Source: ECT2AJA-044 sp965262845 (GTDB lineage: Bacteria; Bacteroidota; Bacteroidia; Flavobacteriales; ECT2AJA-044). From it: a stretch of 64,000 bases of DNA. Below are positions 43,311 through 53,145 of the stretch, one piece after another (position 1 is the stretch's first letter; the number at the start of each line of letters is the position of its first letter). The stretch lies in the NCBI GenBank assembly GCA_965262845.1, contig CBDHFX010000002.1:806001-870000 (forward strand). Direction: 5' to 3'. The notes under the pieces were generated by a model that was not told where the DNA came from, did no database searches, and saw only the letters and a list, made by a program, of their open reading frames with translations. The translations under genes and the position numbers were made by a program.

Positions 43311-43525
43311 TGCCTGCATCAGCTTACGGGACGCAGTACAATATACGGATCTTTTGACAAATAAGCAAGTGTTCCCAACGGTTCGTATTGGGTAAACCTC
43401 ACCCATCCTTTTGCTGTTCAAATTTCCTAAACCACCCCACCCTAATGCAAAAATGGATAACTTAGCCTAACAAAAAAGAGGGTTGGACGACCGGAACCAC
43501 CTCACGACCTAAAGCTAACAGCTAT

Positions 43526-44221
43526 ATGGTGAAACGGAAATACCTGGTAACCGCAGCTATCGCCCTCACGGGCGGATGGATACTGGCGCAACCGGGGTTC
43601 AACGAACTCGACAACCAGGGACGTCGTCATGGCCCGTGGAAAAAGTACTTCAGCGACGGAAGCCTGCGCTACGAAGGAACTTTTGAGCACGGAAGAGAAA
43701 CGGGTACCTTTACCTTTTACTACCCCGACGGAAAGCCGGCAGCCGTGAAGGAATACGGGTCAGGACCGGGCGATTGCCAGGCAACCATGTACCATGTGAC
43801 CGGACAACTCTTCGCTAAGGGAAGTTATGTCGATACGTTCAGGATCGGAACGTGGAACTACTGGAACGATCAGGGTCATTTAGTGGCCCGGGAATATTAT
43901 GAGGACGGACATCGGGACGGGGTGCAATACAGTTTTTACAGCGATAGCACAATCGCTGAGATCAGACATTACGAAGAGGGGGTGCTACAGGGCAAATGGC
44001 GTGTATATTACGACGACGGTACGCTTCGTGCCGCAGGCACATATGAACAGGGCGCCCTGCACGGTGTGGCAGAGTATTATGATCTGACCGGAGATATGGA
44101 CTCCAGGGGAAAATATGATCAGGGCAGGAAGGACGGATGGTGGATCTTTTACGAAAATAACAAGCCGATCCGTAAGTTGTTGTATAAGCGGGGCAGGCAG
44201 ATCGAAACGGAGGAATGGTAA
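43526..44221 (+). CDS. YwqK-like MORN-repeat protein, exported
   Basis: 231 residues with a signal peptide (MVKRKYLVTAAIALTGGWILAQ), then a run of MORN-type repeats: RHGPWKKYFSDGSLRYEGTF, ETGTFTFYYPDGKP, RIGTWNYWNDQGHLV, GKWRVYYDDGTLRAAG, KDGWWIFYENNKPIRKL. Similar proteins are labelled toxin-antitoxin YwqK antitoxins in databases, but a signal peptide argues for an envelope role. Its stop shares a base with the mnmA start (TAATG). A hairpin repeat lies in the signal peptide codons. Confidence 0.82.
   Translation: MVKRKYLVTAAIALTGGWILAQPGFNELDNQGRRHGPWKKYFSDGSLRYEGTFEHGRETGTFTFYYPDGKPAAVKEYGSGPGDCQATMYHVTGQLFAKGSYVDTFRIGTWNYWNDQGHLVAREYYEDGHRDGVQYSFYSDSTIAEIRHYEEGVLQGKWRVYYDDGTLRAAGTYEQGALHGVAEYYDLTGDMDSRGKYDQGRKDGWWIFYENNKPIRKLLYKRGRQIETEEW
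43561..43577 (+). repeat. TCAC-loop hairpin repeat, copy 6
   Basis: CGCCC-TCAC-GGGCG plus GAT, inside the signal peptide codons of the MORN protein. Identical to copies 5 and 8. Confidence 0.65.
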
Positions 44222-45417
44222 TGGCACGGGTAGTCGTTGGATTAAGCGGAGGAGTGGATAGCAGTGTGGCGGCGCATTTGCTGATCGGCCAGGGACACGA
44301 GGTAATCGGGCTGTTCATGCGGAACTGGGTTGATAACAGCGTGATGCCCGAAGCGGAATGTCCGTGGGTGGAGGATTCGAACGATGCGATGCTGGTGGCC
44401 GCAAAGCTGAAGATCCCGTTTCAGGTGATCGATCTGAGCAGGGAATACAGGGAGCGGATCGTGGACTACATGTTCTGCGAGTACGGGCACGGGCGCACAC
44501 CGAATCCAGATGTGCTGTGCAACCGCGAGATCAAATTCAACACCTTTCTGAAGGCGGCGATGAAGCTTCAGGCCGATTTTGTAGCGACCGGGCATTACTG
44601 CCGCAAAACAACCTCCCCTGATGCCGGGGGAGACCCGGTGTATCACCTGCTCAAGGGGCGTGATACGAACAAGGACCAAAGCTATTTTTTGTGCCAGCTG
44701 GATCAGGAGCAGCTGAGCAAGGCGCTGTTCCCGGTCGGGGACCTCAAAAAACCCGAGGTGCGCCGGATCGCAAAGGAGCTCGGCCTGGTGACGGCAGAAA
44801 AAAAAGATTCGCAGGGATTGTGTTTTGTGGGCAAGGTACGTTTACCTGATTTTCTGCAGCAGCAACTGAAGCCAAAGGCAGGCCGGATCGTGGAGGTTCC
44901 GGCTGATGCCGGGATGTTCGCCAACGGAAACAAACCGGCGGCTGATGACCGTGATGCCTGGCTCGATCATCAAAGCACCCCCTTCCGCTACGGAGTACGT
45001 GACGGACAGGTAGTGGGTGAGCACCAGGGTGCGCATTACTTCACTGTTGGTCAGCGAAAAGGGCTGGCCGTGGGTGGAACTGCCAGGCCACTGTTCGTGC
45101 TCGCAACAGATGTGAAAGAGAACGTGATCTACGCCGGCCAGGGACACAGGCATCCGGGATTGTGGCGGGGCGGACTCTTTATCAGGAAAGAAGAGGTACA
45201 CTGGGTCCGCAGGGATCTGCGTCTGGCCCCGGGTGAGGAAATGCAGGTCCATGCCCGGTTTCGTTACCGTCAGCCCTTGTGCCGTGCCACGCTTTACATG
45301 CGCGATCACGGTTTGTACATGATCTTCGATAAAAAACAAAGTGCCATCACTCCGGGACAGTTCGCCGCATGGTACGTGGGCAATGAACTTATCGGATCAG
45401 GCGTTATTGATAAATAA
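44221..45417 (+). CDS. mnmA: tRNA 2-thiouridylase MnmA
   Basis: 398 residues from the ATG at 44221. It uses ATP and a persulfide to make 2-thiouridine at the wobble base of Lys, Glu and Gln tRNAs. PP-loop VVGLSGGVDSSV, catalytic cysteine of NPDVLCNREIKF, second cysteine in QGLCFVGKV, and TVGQRKGLAVGG. Length slightly above E. coli (368) owing to short insertions. Coupled to the MORN protein by a one-base overlap. Confidence 0.95.
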   Translation: MARVVVGLSGGVDSSVAAHLLIGQGHEVIGLFMRNWVDNSVMPEAECPWVEDSNDAMLVAAKLKIPFQVIDLSREYRERIVDYMFCEYGHGRTPNPDVLCNREIKFNTFLKAAMKLQADFVATGHYCRKTTSPDAGGDPVYHLLKGRDTNKDQSYFLCQLDQEQLSKALFPVGDLKKPEVRRIAKELGLVTAEKKDSQGLCFVGKVRLPDFLQQQLKPKAGRIVEVPADAGMFANGNKPAADDRDAWLDHQSTPFRYGVRDGQVVGEHQGAHYFTVGQRKGLAVGGTARPLFVLATDVKENVIYAGQGHRHPGLWRGGLFIRKEEVHWVRRDLRLAPGEEMQVHARFRYRQPLCRATLYMRDHGLYMIFDKKQSAITPGQFAAWYVGNELIGSGVIDK

Positions 45418-45418
45418 G

Positions 45419-47059
45419 ATGGATCGTTGGTTATTCCTTTTGTCGGCCCTGATTATTGTCAGCTTCCCCATCCATGGTCAGGACACGGGCAGGATGTGGA
45501 TCTGCTTCACCGATCGGGGCGATGTGCGCCAGCGCATGACCGAAGTGGAGCATTATTACTCTGAAGCTGCTATTGAACGACGCGTCCGGCAGGGGATCGC
45601 CTGGGAGCCCAACGACCTGCCTGTTTGCCAGGATTACCTGAACGCCCTGCGGGCGGATGGGCTGACCGTGGTCCGGTTGAGCCGCTGGCTCAATGCCGCA
45701 TCCGTCCGCAAGGACGAAGCCTATCAACGCTGGAACCAGCGATCGCTCCCGGATTTCGTGGCGCGGGTGGTACCTGTAAGAGGGTTCAAAACAGAGAGGA
45801 ACACGAAGTGGATCCCTTCGGCGAAAAACGCCGGAGTGAGTAACTCCGAATACGGAGATGCGCTCCTGCAGATCGATATGATCAACGGTTTGGGATTGCA
45901 CGAAACCGGATTCCGGGGAGCCGGCATCACGATTGCTGTATTGGACGCCGGATTCTACCGGGCAGATTCGATGGAAGTGTTTGACCACATCTATGACTCG
46001 GGTCGGCTATTTGGTACCCGCGATTTTGTGGACGGAGGCGATTCAGTGTTCGTATCGAGCGTGCATGGGACTTATGTATGGAGCATTATGGGCGCGCATT
46101 CACCGGGGCTCATGATCGGGACGGCCCCGGATGCCAATTACTTTTTGCTTCGGACCGAAGATATTGGATCGGAAACATCCGTGGAGGAGGATAACTGGGT
46201 CGCCGGAGCCGAATGGGCCGATTCGGCCGGGGCGGACATGATCAACTCGAGTTTGGGATATAGCTGGTTCGACGGAGGTGTGGGGTACACCTATGGGGAT
46301 ATGGATGGAAATACAACCATCGTAACCCGCGGAGCCGATTGGGCTGCGAGCAAGGGTATCCTGGTTGTGAACAGCAATGGAAATTTTGCTCAGGATGCCT
46401 GGCAATATTTGATAGCTCCGGCCGATGGCGATTCGGTCTTTTCGATCGGAGCTGTGGATCGCGAAGAGGCATACGCCTCCTTCAGTTCGATAGGTCCGAC
46501 CTACGACGGACGTATTAAACCGAACGTCACCGCCCTGGGCAAGCAATGCACCATTGCTACCCTAAGTGGAGGTACAGCCCGGGGCAACGGAACCAGTTTT
46601 TCGGCACCGGTGATATGTGGCATGACTGCCGCACTTTGGGGTATGATGCCAAACAAGGACAACTGGACTGTGATGAAGGCCGTGGAACAAAGCGCGCATC
46701 TGGCTAATATGCCAAACAATTTAATGGGACACGGGATCCCTGATTATGGTTTGGCTACAGAGCTTTTGCATAACAGTGACAACGGGGTGGTCAGTACACG
46801 ACCCGGTTGGCATTTCTTCCCGAACCCGTTTATGGACGAATTGAACATTGTGTTGAAGGAGCCTGTGGCGGACGATGCCTTTTTTCGCTTGTCAACTATT
46901 TGCGGTGAGCTCATTACGGAAGTTGCTTTTGGTGGCGACTATTTCCTCCGGTTATCTTTACCTTCCCATCTCGCATCCGGAACCTACCTGCTGGAATGGT
47001 GGGCAAATGGCGAACGCGTAGCGGTTGAAAAAGTCATCCGAGGAAATGCCGGAAAATAG
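45419..47059 (+). CDS. S8 subtilisin-like protease with T9SS sorting domain
   Basis: 546 residues from the ATG at 45419, starting with a signal peptide (MDRWLFLLSALIIVSFPIHG). Subtilase triad D176 (AVLDAGFYRADS), H216 (VHGTYVWSIMG) and S393 (NGTSFSAPVICG). The C-terminus (FFPNPFMDELNIVL to GTYLLEWWANGERVAVEKVI) is a type IX secretion sorting domain, so it is secreted or surface-bound. It follows mnmA by one base and overlaps the next start by 14 bp. Confidence 0.9.
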   Translation: MDRWLFLLSALIIVSFPIHGQDTGRMWICFTDRGDVRQRMTEVEHYYSEAAIERRVRQGIAWEPNDLPVCQDYLNALRADGLTVVRLSRWLNAASVRKDEAYQRWNQRSLPDFVARVVPVRGFKTERNTKWIPSAKNAGVSNSEYGDALLQIDMINGLGLHETGFRGAGITIAVLDAGFYRADSMEVFDHIYDSGRLFGTRDFVDGGDSVFVSSVHGTYVWSIMGAHSPGLMIGTAPDANYFLLRTEDIGSETSVEEDNWVAGAEWADSAGADMINSSLGYSWFDGGVGYTYGDMDGNTTIVTRGADWAASKGILVVNSNGNFAQDAWQYLIAPADGDSVFSIGAVDREEAYASFSSIGPTYDGRIKPNVTALGKQCTIATLSGGTARGNGTSFSAPVICGMTAALWGMMPNKDNWTVMKAVEQSAHLANMPNNLMGHGIPDYGLATELLHNSDNGVVSTRPGWHFFPNPFMDELNIVLKEPVADDAFFRLSTICGELITEVAFGGDYFLRLSLPSHLASGTYLLEWWANGERVAVEKVIRGNAGK

Positions 47060-47999
47060 GATCACCCAACTTTTTGGGGTTGAATTGCCCATTGTTCAGG
47101 CTGGAATGATCTGGTGTTCCGGATGGAAATTGGCCAGTGCAGTCAGTAATGCAGGCGCACTCGGGATCATCGGGTCGGGCAGTATGTATCCGAACGTGTT
47201 GCGCACTCATATTCAAAAGTGCAGGGCGGCAACGGACAGGCCCTTTGCGGTGAACGTACCGATGCTGTATCCGGACATCGGACAGTTGATGGAGATCATC
47301 GCGGACGAACAGGTACCGATCGTGTTTACTTCGGCTGGTAATCCCAAGGTGTGGACCAGTCATTTAAAGGCCCAGGGAATAACAGTGGTTCATGTGGTGA
47401 GCAATGCGCGATTTGCCCTGAAGGCCGAAGAGGCTGGTGTTGATGCGATCGTTGCAGAAGGTTTTGAGGCAGGCGGACACAATGGCCGGGAAGAAACAAC
47501 AACCCTGTGTTTGATCCCGATGGTTTGTGAGGCTGTGGATGTTCCGGTAATCGCTGCAGGCGGAATCGGAAGTGGAAAAGCTATGGCTGCAGCTTTTTGT
47601 TTGGGTGCAGAGGCTGTGCAGATCGGAAGCCGGTTCGTGGCCAGTGAGGAAAGCTCTGCTCACGTCAATTTTAAAAATACCGTTGTGGAAGCACCGGAAG
47701 GGGCTACGGACCTGACCCTAAAGGAACTCACGCCGGTTCGAATGGTCCGCAACAAGTTTTATCAGGACATACAGGAGGCCTATACCCGTTGTGCCACAAT
47801 GGACGAGCTCAGGAAATTACTGGGACGGGGCCGGGCGAAACGCGGCATGTTCGAGGGTGATCTCGCCGAAGGCGAACTCGAGATTGGGCAGGTAAGTGGG
47901 AGTATTCGGGATATAAAGCCAGCCGCCCGGATCGTACAGGAAATTTGGTCGGAATTTCAGAGCGCTGCTGGCAACCTGGCACAAAAGAGGGGGTCATGA
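47046..47999 (+). CDS. Nitronate monooxygenase family flavoprotein (FabK-like)
   Basis: 317 residues from the ATG at 47046. TIM-barrel with the pattern ELPIVQAGMIWCSGWKLASAVSNAGALGIIGSGS, VAEGFEAGGHNGREETTT and VIAAGGIGSGKAMAAAFCLGAEAVQIGSRFVASEE. These are the FMN-phosphate site and catalytic His of the 2-nitropropane dioxygenase/FabK group. It oxidises nitronates or acts as enoyl-ACP reductase; the sequence does not decide which. The start overlaps the subtilase stop by 14 bp. Confidence 0.85.
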   Translation: MPENRITQLFGVELPIVQAGMIWCSGWKLASAVSNAGALGIIGSGSMYPNVLRTHIQKCRAATDRPFAVNVPMLYPDIGQLMEIIADEQVPIVFTSAGNPKVWTSHLKAQGITVVHVVSNARFALKAEEAGVDAIVAEGFEAGGHNGREETTTLCLIPMVCEAVDVPVIAAGGIGSGKAMAAAFCLGAEAVQIGSRFVASEESSAHVNFKNTVVEAPEGATDLTLKELTPVRMVRNKFYQDIQEAYTRCATMDELRKLLGRGRAKRGMFEGDLAEGELEIGQVSGSIRDIKPAARIVQEIWSEFQSAAGNLAQKRGS

Positions 48000-48176
48000 C
48001 TCCCTTTCTGTTTTTTTCGGATCATTTCAGGGCTTTTTTCAGTAGGCGGTATGTGTAGCAGGTACTACCTGATCTTCAGCATTGATCAGTACGACTACGG
48101 TATGCTATTTTCGACTTTTTTATTGCTCTGGCCCTGAGGGTTATTTTAAAGCCCCGGCGCAGCCTTTTTTTGAGCC

Positions 48177-48971
48177 ATGAAATGTTGGCTGGGTTATGCA
48201 CTGTGTGTAAGCAGTGCGTGTGTCGCACAGATTGATCCCTATGGCCTGCCCCCGCTGGAGCGTGGGCTATCGGGTTCGAGCCTGCTACATGCCTCTGAAG
48301 GATCCTCTGCCCTGCCCTCCCCATCCGGTCCTGGACCGGCACAACAGGCGATCCTGTACCATAGCATTGTCTCGTTCGGAACGCCCGTTCGCCAATCTGG
48401 TCTTCGGTTGTGCGGTGCTGTGCGACGCTATCTGTACTCCCTTGATGTTGCCCGTTTGGGATGGAGCAGCTACCAAACACATCGCCTGCGCGTAGGGTTA
48501 TCCCTTCCCCTGAACGAACACCGAATTGGAGCGCGATGTGCTGTGGAGCAATGGTATCGGACTGAAGGGGTACAGCCACTCCGCATTTATCCGGAAATTG
48601 CTTTTTGGAGCACCCGCAAAAGTGCCTGGAATTATGCGCTCCGGATCATTAACCCCACACAGGTCCGCTGGCTACAAAGTGAGCAAAGGTCTTCAGCTCA
48701 GTTCCAGGCGGAACTTTGCCGCGAAGTGCTTGAAAACGTGTTATTCCACCTCGGCTGGCAGACCATTGGTACGTTTTCCCGCTGGGCCCTGGGCACTACC
48801 TGGTATTTTCATGACCGCATGACTGCCGTAGCGGGAATCGCCTCGGGCGGAGAATGGCTCTCGGTCGGATGGCAGTGGCGGCTCCAACACTGGGCTCTGC
48901 ACACTTCGGCGCATCTACAGGATCATTTAGGATGGAGTATCGAAATTGGTTTTTCCTGGCGATCCTCCTAG
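48177..48971 (+). CDS. Exported protein of unknown function
   Basis: 264 residues with a short signal peptide (MKCWLGYALCVSSACVAQ). Alternating polar and hydrophobic strands with many aromatics (HRLRVGLSLPLNEHRIGARCAV, WALGTTWYFHDRMTAVAGI, LGWSIEIGFSWRSS) suggest an outer-membrane barrel ending in an aromatic-polar tail. No family is recognised. It overlaps the next gene by 40 bp in another frame, consistent with a coupled pair. Confidence 0.6.
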   Translation: MKCWLGYALCVSSACVAQIDPYGLPPLERGLSGSSLLHASEGSSALPSPSGPGPAQQAILYHSIVSFGTPVRQSGLRLCGAVRRYLYSLDVARLGWSSYQTHRLRVGLSLPLNEHRIGARCAVEQWYRTEGVQPLRIYPEIAFWSTRKSAWNYALRIINPTQVRWLQSEQRSSAQFQAELCREVLENVLFHLGWQTIGTFSRWALGTTWYFHDRMTAVAGIASGGEWLSVGWQWRLQHWALHTSAHLQDHLGWSIEIGFSWRSS

Positions 48972-50728
48972 CCGGAGAGATCTTTGCCCAGGAGCCTGTT
49001 GAGCAGGTCGGGACCCTTGTGGAACCCGAAGAGACAACGACCTTTCTGCTTGATTGGGAACAGTGGGAAATCTGGAAAAAAGATCCGCTTCCACTCCATT
49101 CAGCCACGCTGGAAGAGCTGGTTCTTCTGCCTGGGGTTGATGCCCTCATGGCACATCAGCTGATCGAGTATCGGGCCCATACCAGGAGCATTCAAACGCC
49201 TTTTGAGCTGGCACAGCTCAGATCCTGGGATCGCTCCTCGGTTGAGGCCATCATACCCTACGTGCAGTTTGGGACACATCAGTCCGCAGGACCGTTTGCA
49301 TTGTACGGCTATTGGCATCACGAAGTGCTGATCCGATCGAAAAGCAGTAATACTCCGGCTGTAGAGGTGCAGGATGGTACTGCGCCTGGAGATAATACGT
49401 TCGGATACCTCCGCTACATAGGAAACAAGGGGACCCGGCTTCGTTGGGGCTGGGCATTGGAAAAGGACCACGGAGAGCCGGTTCGTGCTTCCGGAAAATG
49501 GATCGTTCACAGGGCCGGATTCATACGGTGGAAAAACGGTTTGGGCCCGATCGGGGAATGGACTTTGGGCAGTTTTCGCCTGAGCTGGGGGCAGGGACTG
49601 ATCGTGAACGATGGGTACCGGGGAGTGGGCGGGCCTCAACTACGAATAGACCCACCTGTACGTGTAGCCGGTCATGCCAGCTCAAGTGAATCGAACTATC
49701 AGAACGGAGTGATCGTTCGGGGTCATTGGAGAGCTTTGCAATATGGAATGTGGATGAGCAGAACAGGACGATCGATCCGTATCGATACTGTGCAGGGAAT
49801 TTGGTCCACGGCGTATACGGACGGGCTATTTCGGACCGGGAGTCGGATCCATTGGTGGCAATCGGCCCGGGAGGATCGGCAAGGGGCCTATGTGCTCGTG
49901 AAGCAGCTGAAGTGGACGGCAGGGATCCTTTCGGAACAACGGCGATGGGATACCCGGCAGGAATTCACGGGTATTCCTCAGCTGAACAAAGAAATATTAT
50001 CGGGCATTTTCCGATGGCGGGGTGGTTCCGCAATGTTGTTTGGGGAAGCCGCCATCCTTCGGGAGCGATTGTGCTGGGAGGTTCAGACTTTTTGGGTGCC
50101 TGATGATCAGTGGAAATTGCGGATCCGTTTTCGTTCCGTGCCGGAAATTCCACAGGGAAACCTACCAAGGTTCTACTTTCCCATCCGCCCGCAGGGCGAA
50201 AGGGAAATGTGGATCGAAAACTGGTGGAACCCCCTTCCCTACGTCCATACATATTTGACCGTGCGGCGGCGATCGGATCAGCAACGGTGGGGTGGCCGGA
50301 TGCTTTTCGGGAGGCTTGAGGAATTGCAGGTGCAGGCCGATCTGCAGGTGGACCAGGGCGAGCACAGGAAGCAGTGGCGGATCCAGGCGCGGCGTAAGTG
50401 GGGTCGCTGGCAGGGAACCCTACGCGGCCAGTGGAGCAGGGATCTGACCGGAGGTGGGGCTCTTTCGTTTCTGGACCTTCAATGCACGCTGAAGGAGCAC
50501 TGGAAATTGTATGGGCGCTGGACGATCTATCGGACTGATGATTTCCGGAACCGGCTTTACACGTATGAAAATGACGTGCTCTATGCGTTTTCGGTTCCGG
50601 CCTTTTATGGGGCCGGGCAGAAGGCCTACCTCATGGTGAAATACGGCCATGAGGTACATCAGTGGTGGTGCAAGGTATCGGTTGACAAGATAGTTGGCTG
50701 GACCCTTCAATACCGGATGAGCCTGTGA
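48932..50728 (+). CDS. Helix-hairpin-helix plus outer-membrane barrel-like protein
   Basis: 598 residues from the ATG at 48932 with a signal peptide (MEYRNWFFLAILLAGEIFA). Residues about 55-110 form helix-hairpin-helix units (HSATLEELVLLPGVDALMAHQLIEYR, RSIQTPFELAQL) like those of ComEA. The rest is rich in amphipathic strands (GSFRLSWGQGLIVNDGYRGVGGP, RLRWGWALEKDHGEP) as in an outer-membrane barrel. Such fusions are found in Bacteroidota; function unknown, DNA handling at the surface being only a guess. Convergent with the lipoprotein gene 1 bp away. Confidence 0.72.
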   Translation: MEYRNWFFLAILLAGEIFAQEPVEQVGTLVEPEETTTFLLDWEQWEIWKKDPLPLHSATLEELVLLPGVDALMAHQLIEYRAHTRSIQTPFELAQLRSWDRSSVEAIIPYVQFGTHQSAGPFALYGYWHHEVLIRSKSSNTPAVEVQDGTAPGDNTFGYLRYIGNKGTRLRWGWALEKDHGEPVRASGKWIVHRAGFIRWKNGLGPIGEWTLGSFRLSWGQGLIVNDGYRGVGGPQLRIDPPVRVAGHASSSESNYQNGVIVRGHWRALQYGMWMSRTGRSIRIDTVQGIWSTAYTDGLFRTGSRIHWWQSAREDRQGAYVLVKQLKWTAGILSEQRRWDTRQEFTGIPQLNKEILSGIFRWRGGSAMLFGEAAILRERLCWEVQTFWVPDDQWKLRIRFRSVPEIPQGNLPRFYFPIRPQGEREMWIENWWNPLPYVHTYLTVRRRSDQQRWGGRMLFGRLEELQVQADLQVDQGEHRKQWRIQARRKWGRWQGTLRGQWSRDLTGGGALSFLDLQCTLKEHWKLYGRWTIYRTDDFRNRLYTYENDVLYAFSVPAFYGAGQKAYLMVKYGHEVHQWWCKVSVDKIVGWTLQYRMSL

Positions 50729-50729
50729 A

Positions 50730-51134
50730 TCAGCGTCTCCAGGAAGCCGTGCAGTTATCAACCCCTGATCCGTCGTTGACGCCGTAAGTGAGCTCAACGG
50801 AAGTAACTTCGCGATCCGATTTGCCCGTACCACTCAGATCCGATCCGGCCACGGTCTGCAACGGAATAACGATATTATTATCGACCACGTTCATCACCGT
50901 GATCGCAGAGGTGCCAAGGCCGTAAAAATTAGATACCCAGATCCCGGTTTCGGCAGTATCACTTTTGGAGACTTCCACAGCATACGACTGGTTTCCAAAA
51001 ATACCTGAATTTTCCTGAACGAGCCAGGTTCCGAGGTAGTCGTCGCGCAGATCGAAATTCGGTTCGGGCGGATCATCTTCGCAGGAAGTAAAGATGGCCA
51101 CGGCTGCCAGGGACAAAAGAAGTATTCGTTTCAT
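50730..51134 (-). CDS. Small lipoprotein
   Basis: 134 residues from the ATG at 51134. Signal peptide ending in a lipobox (MKRILLLSLAAVAIFTSC), then EDDPPEPNFDLRDDYLGTWLVQENSGIFGNQSYAVEV, a pattern seen in many short Bacteroidota lipoproteins with a beta-sandwich or lipocalin-like fold. No named family. It ends 1 bp from the stop of the convergent gene on the other strand. Confidence 0.7.
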   Translation of the reverse strand: MKRILLLSLAAVAIFTSCEDDPPEPNFDLRDDYLGTWLVQENSGIFGNQSYAVEVSKSDTAETGIWVSNFYGLGTSAITVMNVVDNNIVIPLQTVAGSDLSGTGKSDREVTSVELTYGVNDGSGVDNCTASWRR

Positions 51135-51221
51135 GGAGTTATAACGCAAAATTAGTCAAATAGTGCATGAGATCCCGGCTCCATCTAAAATGCATTTTTA
51201 TATTCTGTACACAGCCATTAG

Positions 51222-52058
51222 TCAGATCTGCTTTTTGGAAGCCTGACTGCGGATCACACGGGCCGAAATGAAAATGCTGATCTCGTAGAGCACGAGCAGC
51301 GGTAGGGATACGAGGACCTGGCTGGCGATATCAGGTGGTGTAATGATCGCCGAAAGAATAACCGTTGCAACAATGGCGTAGCGACGATAGCGCTTCATGA
51401 TAGCCGGAGTGAGGAGTCCGATCCTGGTAAGGAAATAAACCAGGATCGGCAGCTCGAAAATGAGTCCGGTCGCAAGCGTCACGGTGATCACGGTGGAAAT
51501 GAAGCTTCCGAGATTGATCTCATTGGCGACTTGCTGGCTGACTGTATAGCTTCCGAGAAAATTAACTGACAGCGGAGCAATCATGAAGTAGCCGAAAGCA
51601 ACGCCCGCCATGAAGAGGAGGGAGCTGAAAAATACGGCGCCGCGTGTGTAACGGCTTTCGATTTGCCTGAGTCCTGGCCTGATAAAGCGCCACCCCTCCC
51701 ATAGCACGTAGGGGAATGCCACGATGCATCCGGCAAACAGGCTCACCCAAATATGGGTGGTGAATTGCCCGGCCATGTTGATATTCTGGAGCGTAAAGGC
51801 AGGGTCGGTCATGCACAGGGCATCGTTGAGTCCCAGGGCCATTGACAGTTTGCAGAACATGCGGTAGGTAATGAAGTCTGCGTTCCTGGGGGCAAAGATG
51901 ATGACATCGAACACGACATTCCTGGCAATAAAAGCCACGATAGCCAGGATGATCACGGCAGTTGCGGAACGGATCAGGTGCCAGCGCAGGACTTCAAGGT
52001 GGTCCAGAAAACCCATTTCAGCTCCCTCTCCATTGCGGATCTGCTGTTGGTTACTCAT
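51222..52058 (-). CDS. tatC: Twin-arginine translocase subunit TatC
   Basis: 278 residues with six predicted membrane helices. GFLDHLEVLRWHLIRS is the conserved TatC N-terminus, and a long periplasmic loop holds FTTHIWVSLFAGCIVAFPYVLWEGWRFIRPGL. TatC recognises twin-arginine signal peptides and exports folded proteins. It starts 1 bp after the kdsD stop, so the two share a message. tatA is not in the window. Confidence 0.94.
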   Translation of the reverse strand: MSNQQQIRNGEGAEMGFLDHLEVLRWHLIRSATAVIILAIVAFIARNVVFDVIIFAPRNADFITYRMFCKLSMALGLNDALCMTDPAFTLQNINMAGQFTTHIWVSLFAGCIVAFPYVLWEGWRFIRPGLRQIESRYTRGAVFFSSLLFMAGVAFGYFMIAPLSVNFLGSYTVSQQVANEINLGSFISTVITVTLATGLIFELPILVYFLTRIGLLTPAIMKRYRRYAIVATVILSAIITPPDIASQVLVSLPLLVLYEISIFISARVIRSQASKKQI

Positions 52059-52059
52059 C

Positions 52060-53025
52060 TCAAAGGATCCCTTCCTTCAGGATATCGTGCAGGTGAATAA
52101 TACCCTGATACTGACCGTTATCAACCACCACGAGCTGCGTAATGTTCCTGCTTTCCATCCGATGCAGTGCCTCGGTTGCCAGCATGTCGGGAGTGGTGCA
52201 TTGCGGATCGGCGGTCATAATATCACGCGCCTTCACAACCAGCACATCTTTTTCCCGCTCCATCATGCGCCGAAGGTCCCCGTCCGTGACCACCCCGATA
52301 AGGGATCCGTTCCTGAGCACTGCAGTGATGCCCAGCCGCTTGCCGGAGATCTCGACGATCACTTCCTTTATTGAAGCATCGGCCTGCACGGCCGGACGCT
52401 CATTCCGGGTGTACAGGTCTCCGACGGTAATGTAGAGCTGTTTGCCCAGGCTTCCGCCTGGATGATAACGCGCAAAATCTTCAGAGCTGAAGTTGCGCAG
52501 CTCAAGCAAGGCAATAGCAAGGGCATCCCCCATGACCAGCTGGGCTGTGGTGCTGGAAGTCGGGGTCAGGTTGTTCGGGCAGGCCTCTTCCCCGACAGCT
52601 GTACAAAGAACGAAATCGGCCTGTCGGGCCAGGTAGCTTTCCCTTCGGGCCGTGAGGCCCATCAGTACATTGCCCATATTTTTGATCAGCGGTAAAAGCG
52701 CCCTGATCTCCGGGGTATTACCACTGTGCGACAAGGTCAGGACCACATCGTGCTTCTGCACGATCCCGAGGTCTCCGTGGAGCGCATCGGCCGCATGCAT
52801 AAACACTGCAGGCGTTCCGGTGGAGTTGAGGGTTGCAACGATCTTGTTGGCAATGTTGGCACTTTTACCGATCCCGGTCACAATGACGCGTCCGGCCGAT
52901 CGATAGATCGTATCGACGGCCTGTGCGAACTCCTCGTTGATCTGCTCATCAAGCTGCGTGATCGCTTTCGATTCGATTGTGATGGTACGCCGGGCAGATC
53001 CAATAATTTTTTTGTAATATTCCAA
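52060..53025 (-). CDS. kdsD: Arabinose-5-phosphate isomerase (KdsD/KpsF/GutQ)
   Basis: 321 residues. SIS domain at about 30-180 (VIVTGIGKSANIANKIVATLNSTGTPAVFMHAADALHGDLG, LTLSHSGNTPEI) followed by two CBS domains (RPAVQADASIKEVIVEISGKRLGITAVL and DIMTADPQCTTPDMLATEAL). It makes arabinose-5-phosphate from ribulose-5-phosphate for Kdo in lipopolysaccharide. Divergent from recQ. A hairpin repeat copy lies inside (52644-52660). Confidence 0.94.
   Translation of the reverse strand: MEYYKKIIGSARRTITIESKAITQLDEQINEEFAQAVDTIYRSAGRVIVTGIGKSANIANKIVATLNSTGTPAVFMHAADALHGDLGIVQKHDVVLTLSHSGNTPEIRALLPLIKNMGNVLMGLTARRESYLARQADFVLCTAVGEEACPNNLTPTSSTTAQLVMGDALAIALLELRNFSSEDFARYHPGGSLGKQLYITVGDLYTRNERPAVQADASIKEVIVEISGKRLGITAVLRNGSLIGVVTDGDLRRMMEREKDVLVVKARDIMTADPQCTTPDMLATEALHRMESRNITQLVVVDNGQYQGIIHLHDILKEGIL
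52644..52660 (-). repeat. TCAC-loop hairpin repeat, copy 7 (minus orientation, GAA tail)
   Basis: Minus strand reads GGGCC-TCAC-GGCCC followed by GAA where the other copies have GAT. Perfect 5-bp stem inside kdsD. Confidence 0.5.
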
Positions 53026-53145
53026 AAGAAAATATGCCGTATTGGTTGGTCAAGTTGAAAAATACACTACATTTAGGTTAGTACTGAAAAGAGTGTGGTA
53101 CAGCGCTACAAAAGTATAAAAACCATAACACCCCATGGGCTCACT

